Positions 8,606 to 18,438 of a stretch of 64,000 nt of DNA are shown here, piece by piece. Source of the DNA: Erythrobacter sp. EC-HK427 (GTDB lineage Bacteria > Pseudomonadota > Alphaproteobacteria > Sphingomonadales > Sphingomonadaceae); contig NZ_LR701479.1 in the NCBI RefSeq assembly GCF_902498745.1, positions 252,292-316,291 on the forward strand, read 5' to 3'. Below the pieces are notes generated by a model. It was given only the letters and a program-made list of their open reading frames with translations, was not told the origin of the DNA and made no database searches. A program made the position numbers and the translations under genes. How positions within the stretch are numbered: position 1 is the first letter of the stretch; every line of letters starts with the position of its first letter.

Positions 8606-9720
8606 ATCCAGCCGATGCTCGAAAAGAAGACCGCGAAGAAGGCATCGAGCACGATCACTAGGAAAATCGCCTGCACCACGGCCATGGTGGTGCGGGAACC
8701 GACCTCCTCGGCATTGCCGCGCACTTGCAGGCCCTGATAGCAGCCCGACAGTGCGATGATGAGGCCGAAGACCGGCGCCTTGATCATCCCGACCCAGAAA
8801 TCCTGCGTGGGTACCACTTCCTGCACGCGGGCGAGGAAAGTGAGGAACGGAATGCCCAGCATCGCATCGCCAATCACCGCACCGCCGATAATCGCCACCA
8901 CGCTGGCGTAAAAGCCCAGCAGCGGCATCATCAGCACGGCGGCGAGGATGCGCGGAATGATGAGCGCCTCCATGGGCGAGACGCCGATAGTGCGCATCGC
9001 ATCGACTTCCTCGGTCAGCTTCATCGTGCCGAGCTGCGCGGCAAAGGCAGAACCCGAACGGCCCGCCACCATAATCGCCGTCATCAGCACGCCCAGCTCG
9101 CGCAGGGTGATCCGGCCCACCAGATTAACAGTGAAAGCCTCGGCCCCGAATTGCTGCAATTGCACCGCGCCCTGCTGCGCGATGACAATGCCGATCAGAA
9201 AACTCATCAGTCCGATGATTGGCAGCGCGTTGACGCCCACCATCTCCATCTGCCGCACCAGTGCCCGCACGCGAAAACGCGAGGGGTGGCGGATGATGCC
9301 GAAAAAGGTGACCACAATCGCGCCGAGAAAACCGATATAGCGGCGGATGCCTCCCGCCATCTCGAACACCTTGCGCCCGACGCTTTCGGTCACCCGGCCA
9401 AACACATAGCCGCGCGGCGGGGTAATAGGGGCGCGGCTGGCGCTTTGGGCCACCGCGTGGATCAGCACTTGCGCCGCTTCACTCGCGCCGGTGATCTCGG
9501 CACCCTTGTCCTCGGCAAAACGATGCACGATCCACGCGCCGACCGTGTCGATATGGGTGGCCCCGGCAATATCCACTGCCTGCACCGCATCATCCAGCCC
9601 GCGCAGGGCCGGATCGAGCCTGCCGATCCCCGATACGGTCAGCGGCCCGGTCAGCGAGACGGTGACGCGCCCTTCGCGCTCTTCCAAGCTATATTCGGCC
9701 CATTCGCGCATTGCCGCCAT
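8602..9720 (-). CDS. MlaE-family ABC permease with N-terminal STAS-like domain
   Basis: Inner-membrane permease of the Mla-like transporter. The first 90 residues ([17 protein letters not shown]) resemble a STAS domain fused ahead of the permease, a known arrangement in alphaproteobacterial MlaE proteins. The MlaE domain (about 115-372) has five to six helices and the conserved MALRTIGVSP-like motif, here [16 protein letters not shown]. It is the first gene of the operon. A promoter should lie in the 77-bp gap shared with divergent valS. A second ATG three codons in (9711) is a possible alternative start. Confidence 0.9.
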   Translation of the reverse strand: MAAMREWAEYSLEEREGRVTVSLTGPLTVSGIGRLDPALRGLDDAVQAVDIAGATHIDTVGAWIVHRFAEDKGAEITGASEAAQVLIHAVAQSASRAPITPPRGYVFGRVTESVGRKVFEMAGGIRRYIGFLGAIVVTFFGIIRHPSRFRVRALVRQMEMVGVNALPIIGLMSFLIGIVIAQQGAVQLQQFGAEAFTVNLVGRITLRELGVLMTAIMVAGRSGSAFAAQLGTMKLTEEVDAMRTIGVSPMEALIIPRILAAVLMMPLLGFYASVVAIIGGAVIGDAMLGIPFLTFLARVQEVVPTQDFWVGMIKAPVFGLIIALSGCYQGLQVRGNAEEVGSRTTMAVVQAIFLVIVLDAFFAVFFSSIGWI

Positions 9721-9797
9721 GGTATGCGGACAAAAGCACAGGCCCGCAACCGTTTCCCGTGTTGAAAAGGCGACAACACGGTGGCAGGGCGCGGGCT

Positions 9798-12746
9798 ATG
9801 ACCACCGAGCTTGCAACGACTTTCGATCCCGCCGCGATAGAGGCGAAATGGTATGCCCACTGGGAAGAAACCGGCGCGTTCCGGCCCGAACGCCCCGATG
9901 CGGAGCCCTATACCATCGTCAATCCGCCGCCGAACGTCACCGGCAGCCTGCATATCGGCCATGCGCTCGACAACACCTTGCAGGATATCGTCATCCGTTA
10001 CGAGCGACTGCGCGGCAAGGATGCGCTGTGGGTGGTGGGCATGGACCATGCCGGAATTGCGACGCAGATGGTGGTCGAACGCCAGCTGGAAGCGCGGCAG
10101 GATAAGCGCACCAATTACAGCCGCGAGGAATTTGTCCAGAAGGTGTGGGATTGGAAGGCCGAAAGCGGCGGGCAAATCACCCGCCAGCTGCGCCGCCTCG
10201 GCTGCTCGATGGACTGGAGCCGCGAGCAATTCACCATGGACGAGCACTTCTCGAACGCGGTGCTCAAGGTGTTTGTCGATCTCTACAACAAGGGCCTGAT
10301 CTACCGCGACAAGCGGCTGGTGAATTGGGACCCGAAGCTGAAAACCGCGATTTCCGATCTCGAAGTCGAGCAGCAGACGGTTGCGGGCAGCTTCTGGCAT
10401 TTCAAATATCCGCTGGCCGACGGAGCAACACTGGATAGCGGACAGGTCTATATCGAAGTCGCCACCACCCGGCCCGAAACGATGCTCGCCGATATGGCGG
10501 TGGCGGTGCATCCGTCGGACGAACGCTATGCCAGCGTCGTGGGCAAGCACATCATCCTGCCGCTCACCGGTCGGCGCATTCCCATCGTGGCGGACGAGCA
10601 CGCCGATCCCGAACTCGGCAGCGGTGCGGTGAAGATCACGCCGGGGCATGATTTCAACGATTTCGAAGTCGGCAAACGCGCCGGAATCGCGGCGGGCGAA
10701 ATGCTCAATATGTTGGATGCCGAGGCGAATGTTTGCCAGACGGCGGACGGGCTGGTTCCGGCGGAATTTATCGGCCTCCACCGCTTCAAGCGCGCCAGTG
10801 AAAATGGGGGGGGTGTGGACGGCGCGCGCGAACTGGTGGTGCAGCGGATGAAGGAAGCGGGCTTCCTGATCCCGCATATCACCAAGAACAAGGCGGGCGA
10901 GGAAATCGAACTCGACGCCGAACCGCGCCAGATCGCAACGCCCTTCGGTGATCGCGGCGGCGTGGTGATCGAACCCTGGCTGACCGACCAATGGTATGTC
11001 GATGCCGCCGAACTGGCGAAAAAGCCTATCGAGGCGGTGCGCAGCGGCGAAGTCGAGATCGTGCCGAAGACGTGGGAGAAGACCTTCTTCAATTGGATGG
11101 AGAATATCCAGCCGTGGTGCGTCAGCCGCCAGCTGTGGTGGGGGCACCGGATTCCGGCTTGGTATGATGCCGATGGCAATGCCTATGTGGCGATGAGCGA
11201 GGAAGAAGCGCAAGCGCTGGCTGGTGTTGGCGTTGCTCTTACCCGCGACGAAGACGTCCTCGACACGTGGTTCTCCTCCGCGCTCTGGCCCTTCGCCACG
11301 CTCGGCTGGCCGGGCGAAAATTCCTCTCCCCTTGCGGGAGAGGAGGGAGGCGCGTCAGCGCCGGAAGGAGAGGGGTCGACGACGCCAGTCGCCGCTTGCG
11401 CGGCAGACCCCTCCCCCAACCCCCTCCCGCAAGGGGAGGGGGCCAGTTTGCTCGAAAAGCACTACCCCAACTCGCTGCTCATCTCCGGCTTTGACATCCT
11501 GTTCTTCTGGGATGCGCGGATGCTGATGGCGGGGTATTTCAACATGGGTGAGCGCCCGTGGGACAAGCTCTATTTGCACGGCCTCGTGCGCGCGGCGGAT
11601 GGCTCGAAGATGAGCAAATCCAAGGGCAATGTGGTCGATCCGCTCGGCCTGATCGACCAATATGGCGCCGATGCGCTGCGCTTCTTTATGGCGGCGATGG
11701 AAAGCCAGGGCCGCGACATCAAGATGGATGAGCGGCGCGTCGAAGGGTACCGCAACTTCGCCACCAAACTGTGGAACGCGACGCGCTTCTGCCAGGCCAA
11801 TGGCATCGGCAAAAGCAACACGGTGAAGGCTCCCGCAGCAAGGCTCGCGGCCAACCAATGGATCATCGGCGAAGTGCAGCAGACGGTGGAAGCGCTAGAT
11901 GCAGCGATGGCCGATCTGCGCTTCGATGCCGCTGCCAACACCATCTACCAGTTCACCTGGAGCCGGTTCTGCGATTGGTATCTGGAGCTGATCAAACCGG
12001 TGCTTTCTCCCCTCCCGCCTGCGGGAGGGGCTGGGGGAGGGCCTGAAACATCGGACGGTGACACGCCCTCCCCTAACCCCTCCCGCGAGCGGGAGGGGGA
12101 CTGGTCAGCCATCCAAGAAACCCGCGAAGTGGCCGGATGGGCGCTCGACCAGATCCTTGTCATGCTGCACCCCTTCATGCCCTTCATCACCGAAGAGTTG
12201 TGGCACGCGCAAGGTGAGCGGAATCACGACCTGATCCTCGCCAAATGGCCCGATCCGCGTGCGGAAGTTTCCAAGGAAGCGACCGACGCGATTGACTGGA
12301 CGATTGCGCTCACCACCGCGACGCGCGGTGCGCGCAACGAACTGGGAATTTCGCCCGGCGAGAAGCTGGCGGCCTTTGTGGCGAACCCCTCGCCGGTGGC
12401 TAGCCGCGTGCTTGACCGCAGCAGCGCCGCCATCGAACGGCTTGCCCGCCTCACGCCGGTGACTATCGGCGAAGCCCCGGCGGGTGCGGCGATGCAAGTG
12501 ACGGCGGGAGAGGATGTGTTCGTTATCCCGCTTGAAGGCGTGATCGACATCGAAGCCGAACGCGCCCGCCTGACCAAGGCGCTCACCGCCTCGCAAAAGG
12601 AGGCGGCGAGCCTTGAAGGGCGGCTTGGCAATGCCAGCTTCGTCGAGCGCGCCAAGCCCGAAGCGGTGGAGAAAGCGCGCGAGGATCTGGCGCATCACCA
12701 GGGCGAAGTCACACGGCTGACAGGCGCGCTGGAGCGATTGGGGTGA
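9798..12746 (+). CDS. valS: Valyl-tRNA synthetase carrying two in-frame repeat insertions
   Basis: Charges tRNA-Val. The 982-residue class I synthetase from ATG 9798 has HIGH at residues 52-55 and KMSKS near residue 605, plus CP1 editing, anticodon-binding and C-terminal coiled-coil regions. Two stretches do not belong to the family: about residues 509-548 (between ATLGWP and the conserved [10 protein letters not shown]) and about 737-767 (after WYLELIKPV in the anticodon-binding domain). Both are translated copies of a palindromic DNA repeat (family A) whose lengths are multiples of three, so the frame is kept. The longer upstream in-frame start at 9711 overlaps mlaE and is unlikely. Confidence 0.97.
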   Translation: MTTELATTFDPAAIEAKWYAHWEETGAFRPERPDAEPYTIVNPPPNVTGSLHIGHALDNTLQDIVIRYERLRGKDALWVVGMDHAGIATQMVVERQLEARQDKRTNYSREEFVQKVWDWKAESGGQITRQLRRLGCSMDWSREQFTMDEHFSNAVLKVFVDLYNKGLIYRDKRLVNWDPKLKTAISDLEVEQQTVAGSFWHFKYPLADGATLDSGQVYIEVATTRPETMLADMAVAVHPSDERYASVVGKHIILPLTGRRIPIVADEHADPELGSGAVKITPGHDFNDFEVGKRAGIAAGEMLNMLDAEANVCQTADGLVPAEFIGLHRFKRASENGGGVDGARELVVQRMKEAGFLIPHITKNKAGEEIELDAEPRQIATPFGDRGGVVIEPWLTDQWYVDAAELAKKPIEAVRSGEVEIVPKTWEKTFFNWMENIQPWCVSRQLWWGHRIPAWYDADGNAYVAMSEEEAQALAGVGVALTRDEDVLDTWFSSALWPFATLGWPGENSSPLAGEEGGASAPEGEGSTTPVAACAADPSPNPLPQGEGASLLEKHYPNSLLISGFDILFFWDARMLMAGYFNMGERPWDKLYLHGLVRAADGSKMSKSKGNVVDPLGLIDQYGADALRFFMAAMESQGRDIKMDERRVEGYRNFATKLWNATRFCQANGIGKSNTVKAPAARLAANQWIIGEVQQTVEALDAAMADLRFDAAANTIYQFTWSRFCDWYLELIKPVLSPLPPAGGAGGGPETSDGDTPSPNPSREREGDWSAIQETREVAGWALDQILVMLHPFMPFITEELWHAQGERNHDLILAKWPDPRAEVSKEATDAIDWTIALTTATRGARNELGISPGEKLAAFVANPSPVASRVLDRSSAAIERLARLTPVTIGEAPAGAAMQVTAGEDVFVIPLEGVIDIEAERARLTKALTASQKEAASLEGRLGNASFVERAKPEAVEKAREDLAHHQGEVTRLTGALERLG
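11323..11442 (+). repeat. Family A palindromic repeat inside valS, copy 1
   Basis: About 120 bp with inverted arms: CTCCCCTTGCGGGAG at the left and CTCCCGCAAGGGGAGGGG at the right, enclosing a less symmetric centre. It is read through in frame as a Ser/Pro/Gly/Glu-rich peptide ([10 protein letters not shown] then [11 protein letters not shown]). The same arm motifs recur at 12007, 12760 and 35577. Confidence 0.9.
12007..12099 (+). repeat. Family A palindromic repeat inside valS, copy 2
   Basis: About 93 bp (31 codons). Each end is itself a small hairpin: CCCTCCCGCCTGCGGGAGGG at the left and CCCTCCCGCGAGCGGGAGGG-like at the right, with CTGGGGGAGGG and CCCTCCCCTAACCCC between. It is translated in frame as a Pro/Gly/Ser-rich loop within the anticodon-binding domain of ValS. 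Confidence 0.88.
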
Positions 12747-12759
12747 TTGCGGTCATTGG

Positions 12760-12882
12760 CTCCCCTCCCCTCCTTTTCAAAGGAGCGGATCGAGGGGCGG
12801 TTTTGCGATCAGAAGGTCGCACCGGATTTGCTCACTGCGTTCGCTACCACCCCCAACCCCCTCCTCTGAAGAGGAGGGGGCT
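12760..12882 (+). repeat. Family A palindromic repeat between valS and queE
   Basis: About 120 bp filling almost the whole valS-queE gap. The left end is CTCCCCTCCCCTCCTTTTC with AAAGGAG; the right end is CCCCCTCCTCTGAAGAGGAG followed by GGGG. The right arm gives a GAGGAGG sequence 7-13 nt before the TTG start of queE. No other gene fits in the gap. Confidence 0.88.
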
Positions 12883-12885
12883 CAG

Positions 12886-13626
12886 TTGAAATTGGTTTTA
12901 GCCACAGACGACGCGGGCGGGCCGGAGATTTTCGCCACCGTGCAAGGCGAAGGCACCGCCATCGGGCGGCCCGCAACCTTCGTGCGCCTGTCGCGCTGCA
13001 ACCTCGCCTGCACGTGGTGCGACACGCCCTATACTTGGCATTGGGAGGGCGATCCGCGCCCGCATGCTGACGGCGTCACCTTTGACCGCAAGGCCAATCA
13101 GGTGACGCTGGATATCGCGGAGGTCGCCCACCGCGTCTGCGCGTTGCCGCCGAATGATGTCGTGTTCACGGGGGGCGAGCCGATGATGCAGCAAAAGGCG
13201 CTACTGGCGCTCGCCGATCTACTCGACGAGATGGCGCCCTATCGCTTCAGCTATGCGGTGGAAACAAACGGCACCGTGCTGCCCGAACAGCCGCACCGCT
13301 TCGAATATACGGTCAGCCCGAAGCTGGCGCACAGCGGGAACGACCCTGCGCTTGCCCTGCCTTTCGAGGCCATGGCGCATTGGGCGCAGTCACGACACGC
13401 GATTTTCAAATTCGTCATCGCGAACCCGGAAGACGTGCTTGACGTTGATGCGCTGGTGCAGCGTTTCAGCATTCACCCCGGCGCGGTTTTGCTGATGCCC
13501 GAAGGGCGCGAATCGCAGGTTCTGCACGCGCGGGCCAAGTGGCTCGCCCCGATCTGCATCCAGAAAGGCTATCGCCTGACCGACCGCCTGCATATCCACC
13601 TGTTTGGGGATACCAGAGGAACCTAA
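12886..13626 (+). CDS. queE: 7-carboxy-7-deazaguanine synthase, radical SAM
   Basis: Radical SAM enzyme converting 6-carboxy-tetrahydropterin to CDG in the queuosine pathway. The 246-residue product has the iron-sulfur motif CNLACTWC with Cys38, Cys42 and Cys45. The QGEG motif (residues 20-23) precedes it and FTGGEP follows. The start is TTG at 12886; its ribosome-binding site GAGGAGG is contributed by the adjacent family A repeat. No queC, queD or queF is visible nearby. The 3' end overlaps the convergent HerA-like gene by 4 nt. Confidence 0.93.
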   Translation: MKLVLATDDAGGPEIFATVQGEGTAIGRPATFVRLSRCNLACTWCDTPYTWHWEGDPRPHADGVTFDRKANQVTLDIAEVAHRVCALPPNDVVFTGGEPMMQQKALLALADLLDEMAPYRFSYAVETNGTVLPEQPHRFEYTVSPKLAHSGNDPALALPFEAMAHWAQSRHAIFKFVIANPEDVLDVDALVQRFSIHPGAVLLMPEGRESQVLHARAKWLAPICIQKGYRLTDRLHIHLFGDTRGT

Positions 13627-15362
13627 CTTCCCTGCGCGCGCCAGCGTTGCACGGTGCGGTGTACCAGGTCTTCCTCGCCGCCGCCCTGGTTCCACAGGTC
13701 GACAAAGCTCGGGTCTTCGGATGCCGGGCGCTTGCTCTCTTCGAGATTGTCGAACGCCACGCGCATCGGGATGGCGACACCCTCGCCGCAGACGATGCAT
13801 TCACGGTTGCGCAAGGCCGGGATCGAATCGAGGAAACCGCGCGCGCCTTCGGGCATGGCGGCCTTCACAAAGGCCTGATCGCGGTCGTTGTTGAGGCGCA
13901 TCGAAATGATCGTGCCGCATTGCGACAGCACGCCTTCGGCAAGGTCGGAGGGCCGCTGCGTAATCAGGCCAAGGCTGATCCCGTATTTCCGCCCTTCCTT
14001 GGCGATGCGGCTGAGCACGGTGCCGACCGAATTGCCATCGGCATTGCGTTCGTTGGGCACGTAACGGTGCGCTTCCTCGCAGACGAGAAGGATGGGGCTG
14101 GTGCTTTCGTTGCGGCTCCAGATTGCGAAGTCGAAGACAAGGCGGCTGAGCACCGCGACCACGGTGCTGGTGATGTCCGAAGGCACGCCCGACACGTCGA
14201 TAATCGCAATCGGCTTGCCGGCCGACGGCATCCGGAAGATCTTGGAGATAAAGTCCGCCATCGTATCGCCCACCAGCATTCCGGAGAACATGAACTGGTA
14301 ACGCGGATCGGCCTTCAGCTCGTCGATCTTGGTCTTGATCCGCATATAGGGCGCGGTGTTGGTGGCCTTGTCCAGCCTGCCCATTTCGTCCTGGATCATA
14401 TTGGTCAGATCGCTGAGCAGATAGGGGATCGGCGAATCCACCGTGATCTTGCCCATCTGCTCGGCCAGCCGGTTCTTCGAACGGGCGTGCAGCAGACATT
14501 TGGCGAGAATATCGCGGTCGTTCTGCAGATCATTGCCGGAGGATTTCAGCAGCACTTCGCAGTGCTCTTCAAAGTTCATCAGCCAATACGGCATTTGCAG
14601 GTTCGACACGTCGAAGATCATGCCCGTATTGCGGAAAGCGGCGGAATATTCGCCATGCGGGTCGATCATCAGGATGTGGCCCTGCGGCGCGGCCTCGCAA
14701 ATGCGGTGGAGGATCAGCGCGGCGCTGGTCGACTTACCGGTACCGGTGGAACCGAGCAGCGCGAAGTGCTTGCCCAGCATGGCATCGATATACATCCCGG
14801 CGCGGATATCACTGGTGGGATAGACGGTGCCAATCTGGATCGCACTGCGGCCATCGCTGGCGTAAATCTGGCGCAAATCCTCGGTGGTGGCCGGATAGAT
14901 CATCGCGCCGGGAATCGGATAGCGGGTCACACCGCGGCGGAAGCTGTGGATCTTGCCCGTCAGCTTCTCTTCCATGCCTTCGCCCATGAAGTCGATATTG
15001 GCGATAACCGAATTGCCCTCGCCCCGGCGATCCTGCCGCTGGTTGCGCACGCTGGCGAGCAGCCAGCCATCATTGGTCTTGATCTTGATTTGCGAGCCGA
15101 CTTGCCCGGCCAGCGCAATCGAGGGGTCGGCATCGGCCATGCATTCGTTAAGACGCATCAGGTCGAGCGCGATAGCAGAGCCCGAACCGGCGATTTCCAG
15201 CACCACGCCAATCGGCTGGCGCGCGCATTCGACGCTTTGTGCCCGTTTCGCTTCTAGCGCCGGATCATGCTGGGGCGCGCGGTCACGCGGTTGCGCGGCT
15301 ACGGGAGCAGCGCCATTGCTGTGGACGGGCGCAGAGCGGGGCATACCGGACATATCATTCAT
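13623..15362 (-). CDS. HerA-like ATPase with DUF87 domain
   Basis: A 579-residue P-loop ATPase of the HerA/FtsK superfamily. After a 45-residue low-complexity N-terminus comes a HAS-barrel-like region (about 50-185). The ATPase domain follows, with Walker A GSTGTGKS (204-211), an IDPHGEY block, Walker B ILLVCEEAHRY and a C-terminal arginine-finger region (TVLSRIAKEGRKYGISLGLITQRP). HerA partners the nuclease NurA in DNA end resection in archaea. No nurA is seen here, so the bacterial role (DNA translocation or defence) is uncertain. It is transcribed convergently to queE. Confidence 0.85.
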   Translation of the reverse strand: MNDMSGMPRSAPVHSNGAAPVAAQPRDRAPQHDPALEAKRAQSVECARQPIGVVLEIAGSGSAIALDLMRLNECMADADPSIALAGQVGSQIKIKTNDGWLLASVRNQRQDRRGEGNSVIANIDFMGEGMEEKLTGKIHSFRRGVTRYPIPGAMIYPATTEDLRQIYASDGRSAIQIGTVYPTSDIRAGMYIDAMLGKHFALLGSTGTGKSTSAALILHRICEAAPQGHILMIDPHGEYSAAFRNTGMIFDVSNLQMPYWLMNFEEHCEVLLKSSGNDLQNDRDILAKCLLHARSKNRLAEQMGKITVDSPIPYLLSDLTNMIQDEMGRLDKATNTAPYMRIKTKIDELKADPRYQFMFSGMLVGDTMADFISKIFRMPSAGKPIAIIDVSGVPSDITSTVVAVLSRLVFDFAIWSRNESTSPILLVCEEAHRYVPNERNADGNSVGTVLSRIAKEGRKYGISLGLITQRPSDLAEGVLSQCGTIISMRLNNDRDQAFVKAAMPEGARGFLDSIPALRNRECIVCGEGVAIPMRVAFDNLEESKRPASEDPSFVDLWNQGGGEEDLVHRTVQRWRAQGS

Positions 15363-15445
15363 ACAGGCGGCTCACAGGGATGTTGCACGTCCCGATGGCC
15401 TAGTCCGACAGGGTTAAGATCGGGTCAATACTGCGACAAAGCCCT

Positions 15446-16303
15446 TTATATCAGTGCGAAAAGCCGCCCTGCGGCAAAGCCCATGCCGACCGACAGCCCC
15501 ACCGCAAGCAGACCGTAGAACAGCGCATAGTCTTCTGCCCCCTGCTCCACCCGCCGTTCGAACCCTTCCTTGCGCACCTGCACTTCGGAGGTGGCAGAGG
15601 TAATCACCCGGCCATTGGAAATGGCAAAGGTTTCCGCGACATAGCGCCCCGCGCGGACATTGGACGGGATCGGCAGCCGGGCGCGGTACAGCACGCCTTC
15701 GGACACCGAAACGCCATCCTCATATTGTGCATAGAGCCCTTGCCGCTGGCGCAGATCGACCAACCCGGCCGAAAAGCGCGCCTGTTCCGCGGGGTCGATC
15801 GAGCCGCTCGGAGACAACTGCAAATAGGGCAGGCCCAGCTCGAAAATCGCCGCCGTCTGTTCGTCCACGATCTCGGCAACGGGCCGCGAACTGGCCAGCG
15901 CGTAGAAGCTGGGAACCGAGCGGTATTCCACGCTGTCAGCATTGACCCACATTCCCAGGAAGCGTTCCTTCTCGCGGATGCGGATTTCCTCGGTGGGGCC
16001 TTTCAGCACCACGATTATGTCATAGGCCGCGCCCGCCTGCCCGCCATCGGGATCGAGAATGGCGCCGAACAGCAGCAGATCGGCACCGGTAAAGCCCTGC
16101 CGCAGAACAATGTCATGCTCGGAAATATCGGGCACCAGCACCGGCTCACGGTTCTGCGCCTGCGCTGGGACGGCAATCAAAAGGCCGAAAAGTAGCGCCA
16201 ATATCGCTCGCCCAAGCGAGCCCAAGCGCGACCGCGCGCCCGCAGCTGCCGCGCAGCCGGAACGCAGTCCCGGCGAAGCGAATAGCAGCGAGGAGACCAT
16301 CAT
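15446..16303 (-). CDS. TIGR02186 family transmembrane protein
   Basis: A 285-residue exported protein of the alphaproteobacterial TIGR02186 family. A hydrophobic signal (ILALLFGLLIAVPAQA) ends near residue 49. This is unusually deep, so a start downstream of the first ATG is possible. The body contains the family pattern DISEHDIVLRQGFTGADLLLFGAI, and a final helix (ALFYGLLAVGLSVGMGFAAG) anchors the C-terminus with the body on the periplasmic side. The ATG overlaps the TauE stop by 4 nt (ATGA), the usual genomic pairing of these families. Function is unknown. Confidence 0.85.
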   Translation of the reverse strand: MMVSSLLFASPGLRSGCAAAAGARSRLGSLGRAILALLFGLLIAVPAQAQNREPVLVPDISEHDIVLRQGFTGADLLLFGAILDPDGGQAGAAYDIIVVLKGPTEEIRIREKERFLGMWVNADSVEYRSVPSFYALASSRPVAEIVDEQTAAIFELGLPYLQLSPSGSIDPAEQARFSAGLVDLRQRQGLYAQYEDGVSVSEGVLYRARLPIPSNVRAGRYVAETFAISNGRVITSATSEVQVRKEGFERRVEQGAEDYALFYGLLAVGLSVGMGFAAGRLFALI

Positions 16304-17217
16304 AATGGCACGACCGTGTACACCTCGTCAGGTGTCAGGATCAGCCCATAGGCCATGCGCAGCGCAATCGCGACAACGATGGCGGCGAGCACCAGCCGCA
16401 GCAATTCGGGTTTGAGCTTTTGCGCAATGCTCGTGCCGAACTGCGCGCCGAGCACCGATCCCAGCAGCAGCAGGCCCGCCAGCACGATATCGACCGCACG
16501 CGTAGTGAAAGCGTGCACCATCGTCACCAGCATGGTGATGAAGAGGATGTTGAACAGGCTCGTCCCGACAACGACTTTCGCGCTCATGCCGAGGATGTAC
16601 AGCATGGCAGGCACCATCAGGAAGCCGCCGCCCACACCCATCAGCATGGTGAGGATGCCCACCACCAGCCCCAGCAAGAGCGGGGCGATGGGGGAGATGT
16701 AAAGGCCCGAACGGTAGAAGCGCCACCGATAGGGCATCGCGGCAATCCACGGGTGGTGGCGGCGCTTGGCGGCGCGGGGCTTGCTCCCGTCGGCCGAGAC
16801 ATAGCCCAGCGATTGCAGCGCCTCGCGCAACATGATCCCGCCGATGGAGCCCAATAGCAGGACATAGAGCACGTTGATGACCACATCGATCTGGCCGATG
16901 GCGGACAGCAGGTTGAACAACCCCGCACCGATCAACGCGCCCAGCATCCCGCCCGCCACGATCACGCCGCCGATCTGGTAGTCGACCCCGTTATTCCTGC
17001 CATGCGCCAGCACACCCGAAACGCTCGCGCCAGTCACCTGCGTCGCGGCGCTGGCGGCGGCGACCGTGGGGGGGATGCCGGTAAAGATCAGCAGCGGTGT
17101 TGTGAGGAACCCGCCGCCTACACCGAACAGTCCGGACAGCACCCCCGTTGCCGCGCCAAGCAACACGATCCACAGTCCGTTGATCGAGAGATTGGCGATG
17201 GGCAGGTATACGTCCAT
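16300..17217 (-). CDS. Sulfite exporter TauE/SafE family permease
   Basis: Predicted inner-membrane exporter of sulfite, sulfoacetate or another organosulfur anion. The 305-residue protein has about eight helices in two repeats, each opening with a GVGGGFL motif (GLFGVGGGFLTTPLLIF and LMGVGGGFLMVPAMLYI), the TauE/SafE signature. It is translationally coupled to the downstream TIGR02186 gene, and this pairing recurs in alphaproteobacteria. The exact substrate is not readable from sequence. Confidence 0.88.
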   Translation of the reverse strand: MDVYLPIANLSINGLWIVLLGAATGVLSGLFGVGGGFLTTPLLIFTGIPPTVAAASAATQVTGASVSGVLAHGRNNGVDYQIGGVIVAGGMLGALIGAGLFNLLSAIGQIDVVINVLYVLLLGSIGGIMLREALQSLGYVSADGSKPRAAKRRHHPWIAAMPYRWRFYRSGLYISPIAPLLLGLVVGILTMLMGVGGGFLMVPAMLYILGMSAKVVVGTSLFNILFITMLVTMVHAFTTRAVDIVLAGLLLLGSVLGAQFGTSIAQKLKPELLRLVLAAIVVAIALRMAYGLILTPDEVYTVVPL

Positions 17218-17271
17218 GTATAGCGCCTAACCCATGGCGCGCCGGGTTTGAAGATCAATGCGCGTTTGCGC

Positions 17272-18438
17272 TTAAAAACCTGCCGATAAGGTGATCGCCG
17301 GGCCACTTTCCGGCTCCGCGTCTCCTGCTACGCGGAAACGGTAGTCGGCGGAAAGGCGGCCTTGCGTTTCGCCGAGGCGGAACGTCAGCGCGGCGCTCGG
17401 CCCGATATCCAGCCTTTGCGCGTCGTCCTGCGCCCCGCCCCACGCGCCCGCTCCCGCTTCCAGACGGAAGTCGTCGCGGCGCAGCACGGGCCGGGTGATC
17501 CGCGCCTGCCCGTCGACAAAGGGCGTCGCGGCATTGCCGGTGACATAGCCCGCCTGCGCATAGGCTTCGCCGGTCAATCCGCCGGGAAGCGCGAGCGGCG
17601 GCAGTTCTGTGACGGCATAGCCTGCCGCGCGCCATTCGGTGCCACTGGCGGTCTCGCTCAGCCGCGTCTCGGCAGCCAAGCGGAGCGGGAATGCGGGAAG
17701 CGGGTGGGCGCTTGCCCCGAAGGCGATGTCGCGTTCGCGCGCGCCCTCAAGCGCCGACGTGGCGCGCAGATAGAGTTGCGGGCGGTGTCCACTCGCCTCG
17801 GCCAGAGCGTAGCGCAGCACCGCGCCCGCCTGGCTACGGCCATAGCTCGGCAGGCCCGCGACCAGCGGCGCATTGCCGCCCTCGCGCCACAGCACCCAAG
17901 CATCGAGCGACCAGCGCGGCGGCGCAGGCGTGGCGCGCAATTCGCGCGCGGCGGCGGGGGCATCGTAAATCGCCAGACCGGCCCTGCGCGGTGCCAAAAC
18001 CGGCGACGGGACGGCGGCAGCCGAAGGCCGCATCCCGAAGCCCATGCGCAAGAGATTGGCATGGCCAAGCACGCGGTTGGAACCGTAAGCCTCCCGCTGC
18101 AACACCGGGCCGCGCGTCGCGTTCGGGGTTGCAGGAGAACGCCAATCCGGAGGCGCAAGTGCAGGCCGCAGGGGCGCGATCACGCGGTCACTTTCCCAAT
18201 GGACAGGGACGGGTACAACCCACTCCGTCAGCGGCTGCGTCTCTGACGGAGCGGGCATCGCTTCCCGACCGCTGGCATCGGAAGCGGCCAAGGGCGGCAG
18301 GATTTCGGGCAGCAGCGGCGATTCCCACAAGGCCACGCGCATTATGCCCCACGCGGCCACGACCAGTCCGATAGCCAACAGCCCGCGCCCGCGCGGCAGC
18401 GGCGCTTCGCTTTGGGCGGAGGCGCGGTTGGCGCTCAT
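17272..18438 (-). CDS. Putative outer-membrane beta-barrel partner of the NfrB-like glycosyltransferase
   Basis: A 388-residue protein I cannot place firmly. It has an N-terminal hydrophobic helix (LLAIGLVVAAWGIMRVAL, residues 20-37), then a Pro/Ala-rich linker to about residue 170. The last 200 residues are made of alternating hydrophobic strands and end LSAGF, the terminal-Phe pattern of outer-membrane barrels. It overlaps the upstream glycosyltransferase stop by 4 nt. By position and shape it may correspond to the C-terminal part of NfrA (phage N4 adsorption protein A), but that is inference. Confidence 0.6.
   Translation of the reverse strand: MSANRASAQSEAPLPRGRGLLAIGLVVAAWGIMRVALWESPLLPEILPPLAASDASGREAMPAPSETQPLTEWVVPVPVHWESDRVIAPLRPALAPPDWRSPATPNATRGPVLQREAYGSNRVLGHANLLRMGFGMRPSAAAVPSPVLAPRRAGLAIYDAPAAARELRATPAPPRWSLDAWVLWREGGNAPLVAGLPSYGRSQAGAVLRYALAEASGHRPQLYLRATSALEGARERDIAFGASAHPLPAFPLRLAAETRLSETASGTEWRAAGYAVTELPPLALPGGLTGEAYAQAGYVTGNAATPFVDGQARITRPVLRRDDFRLEAGAGAWGGAQDDAQRLDIGPSAALTFRLGETQGRLSADYRFRVAGDAEPESGPAITLSAGF

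Noticed and set aside
9651-11213. A 520-codon open frame on the minus strand
   Set aside because: It is antisense to valS and contains no recognisable domain.
13539-15257. A 572-codon open frame on the plus strand
   Set aside because: It is antisense to the HerA-like ATPase, whose Walker motifs show which strand is coding.
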